A stretch of DNA of 64,000 nt from NCBI GenBank assembly GCA_029379385.1, contig CM055613.1, positions 12,232,001 through 12,296,000 of the forward strand, given 5' to 3'. The position numbers and the translations under genes are program-made. This document shows, piece by piece, positions 11,461 through 21,049 of the stretch. Numbering within the stretch: the first letter of the stretch is position 1; each line of letters starts with the position of its first letter. The notes beneath the pieces were generated by a model, which made no database searches, had not been told where the DNA came from, and saw nothing but the letters and a program-made list of their open reading frames with translations. Source of the stretch: Quillaja saponaria (Eukaryota; Streptophyta; Magnoliopsida; Fabales; Quillajaceae).

Positions 11461-14400
11461 ATGGGGATCATCACACGCAGGTCCAACACGTCTGGTGGCT
11501 TATTTCATTAAGAACTTACTTTGTTATTCTGCTTCTTACATGTGATAACAACTTCCTTTTTTGTGATGCTCGCATCTTGTTTGCTGCAGTGCAAATAGTA
11601 GAAAACCAAGTGAGAGTATGAGGCTTATTGTGACAACTTTTGTGGGAGTAGTTTTTGGTTTCTTGATAGGATTATCATTTCCAACATTATCATTAACTAA
11701 GGTGTGGAGACTGAGTTTCTTCTTCATCATCACGGGTGCTTACTGTTATGTGCAAGTAAAATTTATTTTTATCTGGCTAAATGATGGAAAAACTTTACTC
11801 TATGCAGTTGAATCTCCCATCTAGCCTGCTTCCATCTCTCGATCTTTCTTATATTGAGGACAAAAATGCTGGTCTCTCCACTCAAACATTTATAAATGTT
11901 TGGTCTTCTTTTAAAAGTAACGCTAGCAGCTCAACTCAATCTCGAAGTTTGAATACTACATCAAAGGTATATATCAGTGCTTAGTCCCCTTTATTAGGAT
12001 CGTCTAGACTTTCTGGGTTTACAAGAATTGAAGAAATTTGTAGGTTTTACTTGAAGTACATAGACCAGGTCTGAAAACATCTTAGATTCATGCATGTAAT
12101 ATTATTGATTCAGTGAAAGTGGAGCATAGGTGGCTTGTAAGGTGAAGGCAGCGCATTTAAAAGGATAAATGAAATGAACTACAAAGTTAAACTAAATCTA
12201 GAGTTTCCAGAATGTCAATCTTCAAACTATTCTAGTAGGGAGGCTATCCTTATTAAGTAGGAGTGAGTCCAAGATTTTCTGACAACATATATGGAGATAA
12301 CGGGTCAAATCGATAGGTTTGAGTTGTTAGCCTAGAGGTTTCTGTCTATGGTTATACAAACATCCTCTGTTGTACAAGAAAATGTCAACTTTTATCCCAA
12401 CAAGAAAAAAAGAAAATAACTTCTTAAGTCCACCATTTTCCCCTTGCAATATTAGTAAAACTTCTATTCTGAAAATGTAAAATGTAATTTAACGGGTTTG
12501 CTTTCAACCCAGATTGGTTACCATCCCTTTGTCCAACTGCAAGGTATCTAGATTTTTGTGTAATCATAAACTACAAGCATTAATTCCTCTACTTCTCTTG
12601 TTATTCTTGTCTTTATATCTCTAATATCTTTCTTATTCATTTCTTAGTGTAGTTGGTAGTCTTCTTAAAGACTTATAAATACTTAATAATCAAGAATCAA
12701 AACAAGTGATCTGGAAACAGAGTGCTCGACGTCGTTATTTATGGGCTCTTGCAGAACTCTTTTACCGTGGTTCCTGATGGTGTGCATAAAAGCAATTTGT
12801 TGATGTTATCTGTAACATATATGTTACACTTGTACCATTTACTATTGACTCCACTGATAAAAAATTACTCTAAAGGGGAGCCCTTCATAGAAAGGAGGGT
12901 GAAATTTCTCTGATAGTTTGGTTGCACTATTAGTTTTGATCTAAATAAGTGACTGATGCAATCAAAATCACACATGCTTCAAAGTTTGAACCTGTTACAG
13001 GAGAAAAGAGAAGGGGTGGGGGAAGGAAAGCAAGGCGCACAAGGCTTCAATGTGTTGTTCACTGCATTATGTGCATTAGTTTTTATGGGGTAACATTATG
13101 AAAGCACCTAATGCATATTATGTTTCAAATGCTCCTCGAATGCATTAACCATAGAATGAGAGGGCAAAACATGGCTGCGCTCTCTTGTCAAAATGCAGTA
13201 TCTGAAATTGGTGCATAATAGTTGTATCTTTTATTTTTGTTGGTCTTTCTGTTTTAAGTACCAACTGTGTTGGCATCTTACATTTGTTTGTCACTCTATC
13301 AATATGTTTTTGATATAGGCTTGCAAGCACAATTTTCATATTAAGATTAGACTAGGAAATTTAAGCCATGAAAATATACATCTTAGCACTCACATTTCCT
13401 CCTTCTCTCAATGTCTGCAGATTTGGGTCCCATCAAATCCTAGAGGTGCAGAAAGACTACCTCCGGGAATAGTTGAAGCTGAGTCAGACTTCTACTTGCG
13501 CAGGCTGTGGGGTAAGCCCAGTGAGGTGTGTATTCTACAACACTTTTCTGCCATGTGCTCTAAATTTTCTAGAAAGCCTGCAACTTTTTAATGCTCGTGC
13601 AGAAATGAAGACGACACTAAAATATACATTAAGCCTTTGTGTTTAAATCAGTGCAGTTTGTCACTGAAGTCATGCATTTGTGTTGTTGGAAAATTTATGT
13701 TGTTATTTTGCTTGATTCCGTTGAGGCATCAGAATCCTATATGCTAGTTTGATTGTGATTCCTACTTATGAATACAAGCTCCTCAAAATATCTATTGGAT
13801 CTTTTGAAAGAACCACCTTCAGAGGCCAGGCTAATTGACCTATCTGCTGTTTCTTTTTCGTCTCATAGTTTCTTTGAAATAAGAGAGAAGATGAGTCTCT
13901 AAATGGCTCTCTATTTTCTCTAGCTTTTAGCACTATTGCAACCGAATCAAATTTAAAATGACTGAACTGAAAGAGAATGAAAACAACATTAACTTGAGAT
14001 ACTTGTTGTACTTGAATACTCGAACATTATGCAATCCCATTCATAAAAACCTTAATTTGCATAAGTTAATATCCCATAAGAAAGTCACCCTTTTGTGAAT
14101 TGTAAGATGCAACTTCCTAAATTTTTCCTTCATATTAAGACATTGCATTGCAATCAATATAACAACTGTTGTATGTAGTTTTCTGGATATCATACAAAAA
14201 TGGTTCAACATGAAAACACAACATCTACCATTTTTATATAGTTAACTAGATACCTCTATTTTATTTTGTGAAGTTAGTCTAGATAACAGGAGATTTGATT
14301 GAGTTGGATTGGGATTTGCAGGACTTGACCTTGAAACCAAAGTATCTTGTAACCTTCACTGTTAGCTATGATCAGAAAAAGAATATTGATGCAGCTGTGA

Positions 14401-16135
14401 AAAAGGTTCTCCCTCTCTCCTCTCTTTCTATGAGCGCCCAGGTGCAAGCATGTGAATTTTCTTCCTGAGCATATTTCTCCTGCAGTTTTCAGAAAACTTC
14501 ATGATCCTTCTATTTCATTATGATGGACGAACAACTGAGTGGGATGAGTTTGAGTGGTCAAAGCGGGCTATTCATGTGAGTGTTCGTAGACAGACTAAAT
14601 GGTAAGCAAGACTACCAACTATTAGTTAAAACTTTGACTTTCGTTATTCTGCAAAAAACATTGGGCTCTTACTGGTTTCTTGTATTAGTTATGCTTATGA
14701 TAGTTGATCATCTGTTGCTTACCCCTAGGTGGTATGCCAAGCGATTTCTGCATCCTGACATTGTGGCTCCGTATGATTACATATTTATCTGGGATGAAGA
14801 TCTTGGAGTTGAGCATTTTAATGCGGAAGAGTGAGTATTGAAAACAAAATGGCTCCTTCATAAGGATTTTGTTTTCTTTGCTAAAAACTTTGTTATCCTG
14901 GTTTTCTCTCATTAAATTCCAGGTACATAAAACTGGTGAGGAAGCATGGTTTGGAGATTTCACAACCTGGTTTGGAACCAAACAAAGGGTTAACATGGCA
15001 GATGACAAAGAGAAGAGGTGATCGTGAAGTTCATAAGTAAGAATGATGAGATTCCTGTGTCATTTTCTTGCAGTTCTTGTTATTGAATTAACATGTGATA
15101 ACCTTTTCTGTTTCCTGGATTTCTCGTAGAGAAACGGAGGAGAAACCAGGATGGTGCACTGACCCACATCTGCCTCCATGTGCAGCGTATGTAACAGTTC
15201 AAGGATTATTGATGTATGTTTTTCTCCTCTTTTTCCTGCTTTATATGATAAGGTCCCTTCATTCTTGCAGATTTGTCGAGATCATGGCTCCAGTGTTTTC
15301 TCGAAATGCATGGCGCTGCGTGTGGCATATGATTCAGGTTTGAAGGGCTATTCTAATCTTGTTTATTGAGTGCTTATTGGTCAGCTATGATTAATTGCAA
15401 ACACTCTGGGAAATTGCAGAATGACTTAATACATGGATGGGGTCTTGACTTTGCCCTTAGAAAATGTGTTGAGGTGAGTAATTTATCACCTTCCTCCCAA
15501 TTCTTGTGGCGCCTTCTTTATTTGTTAAAAGTGCTATTTCTGTGATCTTGTTCGTGAAATAGGCTTATATTCAATGAAACTGTGCTAATATGCTTTCTCT
15601 TGCATATATAAAGCCTGCCCATGAAAAGATAGGAGTAGTAGATTCTCAGTGGATTGTTCACCAAGGTGTTCCCTCACTAGGGAATCAGGTAATGTTTTTC
15701 CATAGCCATGGTTACTCAAGCTCATTAATCTTACAAATAGGGGGAAGAGTGAGGTACTGACTGGTTTCCTTTGACAGGGAGAAGCAACAAATGGAAAGGC
15801 ACCATGGCAGGGGGTAAGTTAGCCTCTATTTCACAATTCTCAATATTTATTGTCTTTTCTGCAAACACTCTCTCTCAAAAACACAAACATGGCTATACAG
15901 GCTGTTAGTCAATCCTTTATCAACTTTTACCTTGAGAATTTGGGTATGTAATTGTGAGGGAAGCTGATATTTCAGTGACTTGATTAAGATGTGTTTGTTG
16001 TTTGCCTTGTTGTGGTGCCAGGTGAGAGAGAGGTGTAGAAAGGAGTGGACTATGTTCCAAAGTCGGTTGACAAATGCAGAAAACGCGTATTATAAGGCAA
16101 TTGGTGTCGATCCTTCCAATACGACAGCTCATTAA
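11461..16135 (+). CDS. DUF707 family type II membrane protein, fourteen coding exons, 404 aa
   Basis: Exons: 11461-11480, 11590-11701, 11808-11966, 13421-13525, 14322-14405, 14486-14601, 14729-14830, 14923-15036, 15130-15186, 15271-15337, 15420-15473, 15614-15688, 15778-15813 and 16022-16135. All joins keep frame. A basic start (MGIITRS...SRKPSE) precedes one hydrophobic anchor (about residues 19-38), so the bulk should lie in the lumen of the secretory pathway. The conserved domain (PF05212) starts at about residue 98 (IWVPSNPRGAE) and contains HYDGRTTEWDEFEW, WWYAKRFLHPDIV, an acidic WDED at 220-223 reminiscent of glycosyltransferase metal-binding motifs, CAAFVEIMAPVFS and DSQWIVHQGVPSLG. 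Biochemical activity is unknown. Plant databases often use a lysine-ketoglutarate-reductase trans-splicing name, and nothing in the sequence supports it. The first coding exon is only 20 bases, so its assignment rests on splice consensus, frame and similarity to the remembered family N-terminus. Confidence 0.88.
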
Positions 16136-16780
16136 GGGACAACAACGACAGAAGTTGATTTGTATACAGCCACCACCACCATTGTGCTTAAATTTTTACT
16201 AATATTTGTATACTCCAATGTTGTAGTTGGAAGTTTGAATTACAATAGTGTTTCAATCACAATTTAGTCATTAGTTCAACGTAGAATTTCAGGAAGGTTA
16301 ATTCAATTCTTACCAGTGCATTCGTGTGTTGTATTAATGACAATTACCAACGTGGGATATATGTACAATAAGTTTGTATTACAATTAATGCTTGATTCTT
16401 TGGTTTGCTGGAATCAAAATTTTAGTGTAGTTGGAGTTTTGTCGTGGACTTACTAATCTAAACGGAGATGATATTATTTTAATGGAATCGAAGAGGTAAA
16501 TTATTTATTATGTTAATTTAGATGCTCTAGACACTGTTAAGAAAAATCTCTTAACACATTTGTAACTAATAAGTAATTAACTTGAGTAAATTAATCTCAT
16601 GCATGCAGGACTTATTGCCAAAATAAATAAAAAATAAAAAAAGGCAGAGAAGGAGAACTTCTAATGAAAATTAAAGCTGCATAAAATCATGGGGCCCTGG
16701 GCTGGAATCAGGAAACTTCCAGCCCCCAAAACTGAGGTTAGCACCACTGCCACAAGGCACAACCGTTGTGGCCAGCGCAA
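16136..16780. other. Intergenic tract before the RING gene
   Basis: Begins with the probable 3' untranslated region of the DUF707 gene. From about 16,650 the base composition becomes less AT-rich, as expected for the promoter of the next gene. No coding region is supported. Confidence 0.6.
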
Positions 16781-16791
16781 AAGTTAAGCAG

Positions 16792-16902
16792 ACACGTGGT
16801 TCCATGAAACCTGCCCTCTTCGCTATAGTGAAAACGCCAGTGTTAGTTTTCTTATTCCCACCAATCCACCGTATAATGAACTTGTACAAACTCTACACGT
16901 GT
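16792..16902 (+). promoter_or_regulatory. Two ABRE-like G-boxes upstream of the RING-H2 gene
   Basis: ACACGTGG at 16792-16799 and ACACGTGT at 16895-16902 both contain the CACGTG core with flanks favoured by ABA-responsive bZIP factors. They lie about 100 and 205 bases upstream of a TATA-like box at 17001. Paired ABREs are a classic ABA-response arrangement. Function here is inferred. Confidence 0.55.
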
Positions 16903-17000
16903 CAACAGGTGTCACCTCTGCCCCACAGTGGTAAGCTCATGAACAGAGTGAGCTTCTTTTGCAACCAAGTGGTAAGCTTATCAGCCTTAGGCCAAGTGGG

Positions 17001-17008
17001 TATATTTA
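17001..17008 (+). promoter_or_regulatory. TATA-like box of the RING-H2 gene
   Basis: TATATTTA in a comparatively GC-rich context, 150 bases before the start codon, which predicts a leader of about 120 bases. Confidence 0.5.
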
Positions 17009-17157
17009 TTGGTGAAGTAGCCCTGGGCCTGGTAATCTGGTTTTGTGTTCGGCTATTTGCAACCAAGTTGGTTAGGTTTTTAATTCCTCTCAGCAAAGCA
17101 AGAAATTAGACATAGGTGCTAAAGTCTCGTCATTGGGGAGGTGGTGGAAACAAATAA

Positions 17158-17622
17158 ATGGGTCTATCAAATTTCCCTAGTGCATCTGAAGGGGTACTCC
17201 CTATGCTGGTAATGAACACAGTTATGTCAGTGGCTCTGTTGAAGAGCATGATGAGATATGTGCTCCAAATAGTGGGTGTAAGTGGAAATTCTTCAAATTC
17301 AGATGAAGAAGCGGCAGATGGGTACCCAGAGAATTCTAGGGAAAGGATAATTTCGATTATCCAATACAAATCCTTGTGTGACATCAGGTCCAACAATACT
17401 GTGAGCAGAGGTAACAGTACTAATATTGAAGGTGGTGGCAGCAGTGGCCGTGGCTGCCCCATTGGGTGGGTTACTATGGAGTGTTGTGTGTGTCTGTGTG
17501 GGTTTGAAGCTGAGGAGGAGGTCAGTGAGTTGTCTTGCAAGCATTTCTTCCACAAGGGCTGCCTAGAAAAGTGGTTTGATAACAAACACAGTACCTGCCC
17601 TCTCTGTCGCTCTATCAAGTAG
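17158..17622 (+). CDS. XERICO-like RING-H2 E3 ubiquitin ligase, intronless, 154 aa
   Basis: The N-terminus MGLSNFPSASEG matches the MGLSxxPxxSEG start of XERICO-type proteins. A single hydrophobic segment follows (about residues 12-40), then a Ser/Gly/Asn-rich linker. The C-terminus is a RING-H2 finger: C109-x2-C112-x14-C127-x-H129-x2-H132-x2-C135-x11-C147-x2-C150. Such proteins bind an E2 enzyme through the RING and ubiquitinate partners, usually while anchored in a membrane. Arabidopsis XERICO raises ABA levels and drought tolerance. Whether this member does the same is inference, although the G-boxes upstream fit. All eight zinc ligands are present and the frame is intact. From memory it corresponds in position to At1g67856. 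Confidence 0.88.
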   Translation: MGLSNFPSASEGVLPMLVMNTVMSVALLKSMMRYVLQIVGVSGNSSNSDEEAADGYPENSRERIISIIQYKSLCDIRSNNTVSRGNSTNIEGGGSSGRGCPIGWVTMECCVCLCGFEAEEEVSELSCKHFFHKGCLEKWFDNKHSTCPLCRSIK

Positions 17623-17853
17623 ATTAGATTAGACAATCAATTTTTAGTTTTAGAAAATCACAATAGAAAGTTGTTTACTTTTTGGTTGGAAGTTTCTGGT
17701 GGTGGGTTATTCGAAAGGAATGGCTGCCCTGTTCTCTACCTTCATTGTAACTTCCTTTTCCCCCTCAAGTTTTAACTTTTTGAGCAAGTTCTGTGACAGA
17801 TAATCTTTGCTTAATGTGTGTGCAAGATTGTCAAAAACATGCACTGTATCATC

Positions 17854-17859
17854 AATAAA
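17854..17859 (+). terminator. Candidate polyadenylation signal of the RING gene
   Basis: AATAAA about 230 bases after the stop codon, followed by T-rich sequence. Plant signals are weakly defined, so this is only a candidate. Confidence 0.35.
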
Positions 17860-18634
17860 GAATGAAAGGATTGAAGCATTTTTCTTGTTTGATTCTGAGT
17901 AAAATCTCTGGCAGATGATTATATGCAATCCTAATTTCGCACTGCAACAACATTGAAATTGAATAAGGGGTTCCCCAAAAATTGAGATTTAAAAAAGTTC
18001 ATCTCTCTCTCTCTCACTCTTTTCATTGTTTTTCAAATTCCTGTCCTCTTAAAAGTTTTGACACTGAAAAAGGGTTTTTGGAGGATCGTTGTTTTGGGCC
18101 CATTCTTAAGAGTCAGAGAACTCGATGAGTAATTGCAGCTGCTACGCCATATTAGCAGACACTATAAATTCTTCATTATTTTTTTTTTACTTTAGTTGGT
18201 AGGATGCTCACATTATTGGGATGACATAAAAGAAATATTTACCTATTCCAGTAAATTTTTATTTTCTTTTTTTTTTGTTAATTAGGATGGCAATCTAGCC
18301 GTGGACTACACAACGTATGTTGTTTTTGTTTGAGCAAAACCTCTTAATAATAGGATCTATTTTTCATGACAGAATCTTTCATGCACCGAACAAAAAAAAC
18401 TTCATAAAAGATCTTTATTGTATCTATCAACAATACTTTTTGCGAGGAAAACTAATTGTGCATGATATGAAACACTGCAAATGGAAGGAGCTTTTGTTCA
18501 TTATTTATGTTAAGCTACTTAGAGCACACACTACACTATACATCCCCATGATCAATAAGGATAGTAATACCATACCACTATATATAAAATAAAGCCCCTA
18601 TATGTAAATATGTTGTATGAGCACTATGTCTAGC

Positions 18635-19033
18635 TCATGCAGCCCTCATGGACGCAAACCTGCTTAGTTCAATCCTCTGATGCTCTAATTTGATGAATTC
18701 ATCTGCTTCTTCATTAATATCTTCTTCGATAACACGCTGATGGCGTCCGCCATTCTTAACACTTTGAGGAGCAGGAACTTGATCATAAAGATAGTCTGCC
18801 ATTCTCCGTTTTGGTTTAGATGAGGATTCAGGAATGAGCTCCTTATAATCATTGCTCTTGAATGTGACATGAGCTTTAGGATAATGAGGGCTATAAGTGT
18901 ACCTGTGAGGACTATCAGTGTACCTGCGAGGCTCAAACTCTAAGGTTGGATCTTGGTTGTAATTATACACTTGGTATTCATCGTTTCTGGCATTCCAACC
19001 ATGATGGTGTTTGCCATAGTTTGGGAAAGACAT
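18635..19033 (-). CDS. Small plant-specific protein with EEADEFIK C-terminal motif, 132 aa
   Basis: Single-exon frame from the ATG at 19,033 (MSFPNYGKHHHGWN). An upstream in-frame GTG extension exists, but a TATA-like element at about 19,115-19,122 argues for a short leader and this ATG. The protein is hydrophilic: an N-terminal His/Tyr/Asn-rich part, a Tyr-Ser-Pro repeat-like stretch (YTDSPHRYTYSPHYP, about residues 38-52), a basic patch (KPKRR) and an acidic C-terminal segment (EEDINEEADEFIKLEHQ). The last resembles the short C-terminal DUF761-type motif of plant proteins, but I cannot confirm membership. There is no signal peptide or membrane segment. Position between the RING and GT17 genes corresponds to the small genes near At1g67860-At1g67870. 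Function unknown. Confidence 0.65.
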   Translation of the reverse strand: MSFPNYGKHHHGWNARNDEYQVYNYNQDPTLEFEPRRYTDSPHRYTYSPHYPKAHVTFKSNDYKELIPESSSKPKRRMADYLYDQVPAPQSVKNGGRHQRVIEEDINEEADEFIKLEHQRIELSRFASMRAA

Positions 19034-19114
19034 TTTCAAATAAATAACTTTGTGTAGGCGGAGAGTGCACTGAGATTTTGATTTTGTGGTAGACGTGCTC
19101 ACATTTTCTGCAAT

Positions 19115-19122
19115 TTATAAAT
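19115..19122 (-). promoter_or_regulatory. TATA-like box of the 132-aa gene
   Basis: TTATAAAT (near-palindromic) about 80 bases upstream of the ATG at 19,033 on the minus strand. Confidence 0.4.
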
Positions 19123-19788
19123 TAGTGATCAGTTTAGGATAAGACAGAATCTAGTACCCTCCTTTTTAATTTTCGACAACAAATTCGAATTTAATTGGCG
19201 GAGTTTGGCACCCTTTTTTTTTTTTTACTAGTTGAGGTATTATGGAATCTGTAAAGCAGCTTAGATGGGTTGCTTTACAATATCTCCGAATAATAATTTG
19301 TAGTAGGAAAAAATATCCTCATCTGACTAAATTAATTAGAAGGTGAGTAATGTATGGCCAAATTGTAGTAGCATATGGGAAAGTTCTTATCAGTTACATA
19401 AATCAATTGTTGAAGACAAATTAAACAAGTAAATTATAGCTGCAAGATTCAATTTGTATTCATGTTGGTAGGTACAAGAATTAATGCCAAGTCGTTTCAA
19501 ACTTGTTTAGTAGTTGAAACTTAGAAGAACTTGTCAAAAGAATCATTTTACTCAAAAAATAAAAATAAAATTACTTGTTTATGTTATAGACAATTGTCCA
19601 TTTGACATTTGGTTGTATGAATCATGTATAGGCAAAAGTTTCACATTAGTTATATTGACAGTTTAATGTGGTTTTTTTTTTTTTCCCATGTAGAGAATGA
19701 GTACCAGGTCCAGATGAGATTCTGAATTGCATCATCAACCTAAGAGAGAATGACAGACAGGGCTAATTGAGCAGTTTACCTTTATGTC

Positions 19789-20223
19789 ATGTTAGTAAGT
19801 AAGATCACATTAAAGCCCAAAATTTCATCATTTTTATGGCAAACTATTTTCCCAGAAGATTTGTTACCTTATTTTGTCTTTCTTTACCAACATTTTCTTT
19901 TTCTTCCTGATTTTTTCAGTCTATATAAAGCCTTGTTGGCTGATCCAGACAGAATTGTCAATGAAAATATTACACTGGGTAGTATATATGTTTCTTCCAT
20001 TCTTGTTTGTATTTTTTCAGCTTCCTTTTCAAGTTTATCCAAAGAACTAACAGATATATTATATTACCCTTTTGTTATGTTAGAATGGACCTCCAAATTG
20101 AAGTACTCTGTTGAAGAAGACAAAGCATATATATATATTACTTATTTAGACCTCTTGGCTTACAAAGCATACAAAAGGGTTTTAGTTATTACATTTGATT
20201 CATCACCACAAGTGGAAGCTTAA
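19789..20223 (+). CDS. Orphan ORF, 144 codons, doubtful
   Basis: An ATG-initiated open frame of 144 codons on the plus strand between two minus-strand genes. It has hydrophobic N-terminal and central segments (about residues 14-45 and 64-80) and a mixed C-terminus. I recognise no family. Open frames this long are uncommon in such AT-rich DNA, yet it lies in the upstream region of the minus-strand 132-aa gene and has no clear promoter or splice pattern. It could be a chance frame, an exon of an unrecognised gene or a decayed gene. Confidence 0.2.
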   Translation: MLVSKITLKPKISSFLWQTIFPEDLLPYFVFLYQHFLFLPDFFSLYKALLADPDRIVNENITLGSIYVSSILVCIFSASFSSLSKELTDILYYPFVMLEWTSKLKYSVEEDKAYIYITYLDLLAYKAYKRVLVITFDSSPQVEA

Positions 20224-20328
20224 TAATACAAGCAAATACAACAGAACACGTACACCCACAGTTTATTATTGATGAAGATGTGTCCACCTCATATGTAGTA
20301 GGTGATATATAGGGCGTTCCATGACTTG

Positions 20329-20898
20329 TTAAACCCCCTTTGCCACCCACTCAACTTTCCGGCCGCCATTGTGCCTCAAGTTCATCATGTTCTGGCCATA
20401 GTCATTGCAATGGAGGCCAGTTCCACCACTATTGCCACCGCCCCAGCTCTGACGCTCATACTTCATTTCTTCCATCCTCACCTTGCCGGGAACATGATGC
20501 ATGTCCTGATAAGTATCATATTGAGCAGCCTCAAAGTCCAACTTATTACTATTAATGGTTGGACCATGTGGGAATTGAGGAGGGCTATGGGTACCATTGA
20601 AGGAAAACCTTTTGCCACCGGGACCATGGCCAGAGGAGTACTGGCCACTTGAAGCATTCCACCCATTTTGATGGCCATAATTCAAGCCATCCTGATAGTG
20701 CTGCTGTTGCTGATAGTGCTGCTGTTGCTGATGGTGCTGCTGTTGCTGATGGTGGCCATAGCCTCCACCTCCAGTGCTAAACATACCATTCCCTTGGTGT
20801 TTAGTGAATTGGTTGTCATAGTCATGCGTGGCATATCCTTGATGATGAATCTCCTGGCGCATGCCAAAGCTCGGTTCATAACAAATGCCTTTTTGCAT
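20329..20898 (-). CDS. Gly/His/Gln-rich protein, intronless, 189 aa
   Basis: Starts MQKGICYEPSFGMRQEIHHQGY. The middle (about residues 43-72) is low complexity: a Gly run, then repeated His-His/Tyr plus four Gln units, encoded by a tandem CAGCAACAGCAG-like repeat. The rest is rich in Gly, Asn, His and Ser and ends VEWVAKGV. There is no signal peptide, membrane segment or catalytic motif. The composition suggests a disordered protein. The repeat probably varies in length between alleles. A TATA box (CTATAAAA on the minus strand) lies about 85 bases upstream of the ATG. Position matches a glycine-rich protein gene (At1g67870, from memory). Function unknown; expression is plausible given the clean promoter and intact frame. 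Confidence 0.68.
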   Translation of the reverse strand: MQKGICYEPSFGMRQEIHHQGYATHDYDNQFTKHQGNGMFSTGGGGYGHHQQQQHHQQQQHYQQQQHYQDGLNYGHQNGWNASSGQYSSGHGPGGKRFSFNGTHSPPQFPHGPTINSNKLDFEAAQYDTYQDMHHVPGKVRMEEMKYERQSWGGGNSGGTGLHCNDYGQNMMNLRHNGGRKVEWVAKGV

Positions 20899-20979
20899 AT
20901 TGTGTCTGTGTGTGTAACGTGTGTTAATTCAAAGTTAGGTAGGGAAGTGGATGTCTGGATTTCTCTGTACTTGGGCTCC

Positions 20980-20987
20980 TTTTATAG
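20980..20987 (-). promoter_or_regulatory. TATA box of the Gly/His/Gln-rich gene
   Basis: CTATAAAA read on the minus strand, about 85 bases before the start codon at 20,898, which is a normal plant core-promoter spacing. Confidence 0.55.
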
Positions 20988-21049
20988 GCATTTCATGTAT
21001 ATACATTGTGTGATTGATTTGTTCCGCATATTTTGACTGAACATTAATG

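Noticed and set aside
16768..17109. 113-codon plus-strand frame upstream of the RING gene
   Set aside because: It covers the G-boxes and TATA box of the RING promoter, is overlapped by opposite-strand frames and resembles no protein family.
17130..17636. 168-codon minus-strand frame
   Set aside because: Antisense of the RING-H2 coding sequence, whose zinc-ligand pattern is complete.
20302..21036. Plus-strand frames of 116, 71 and 122 codons
   Set aside because: Antisense of the Gly/His/Gln-rich gene; the long hydrophobic Leu run is the reverse of the His-Gln repeat.
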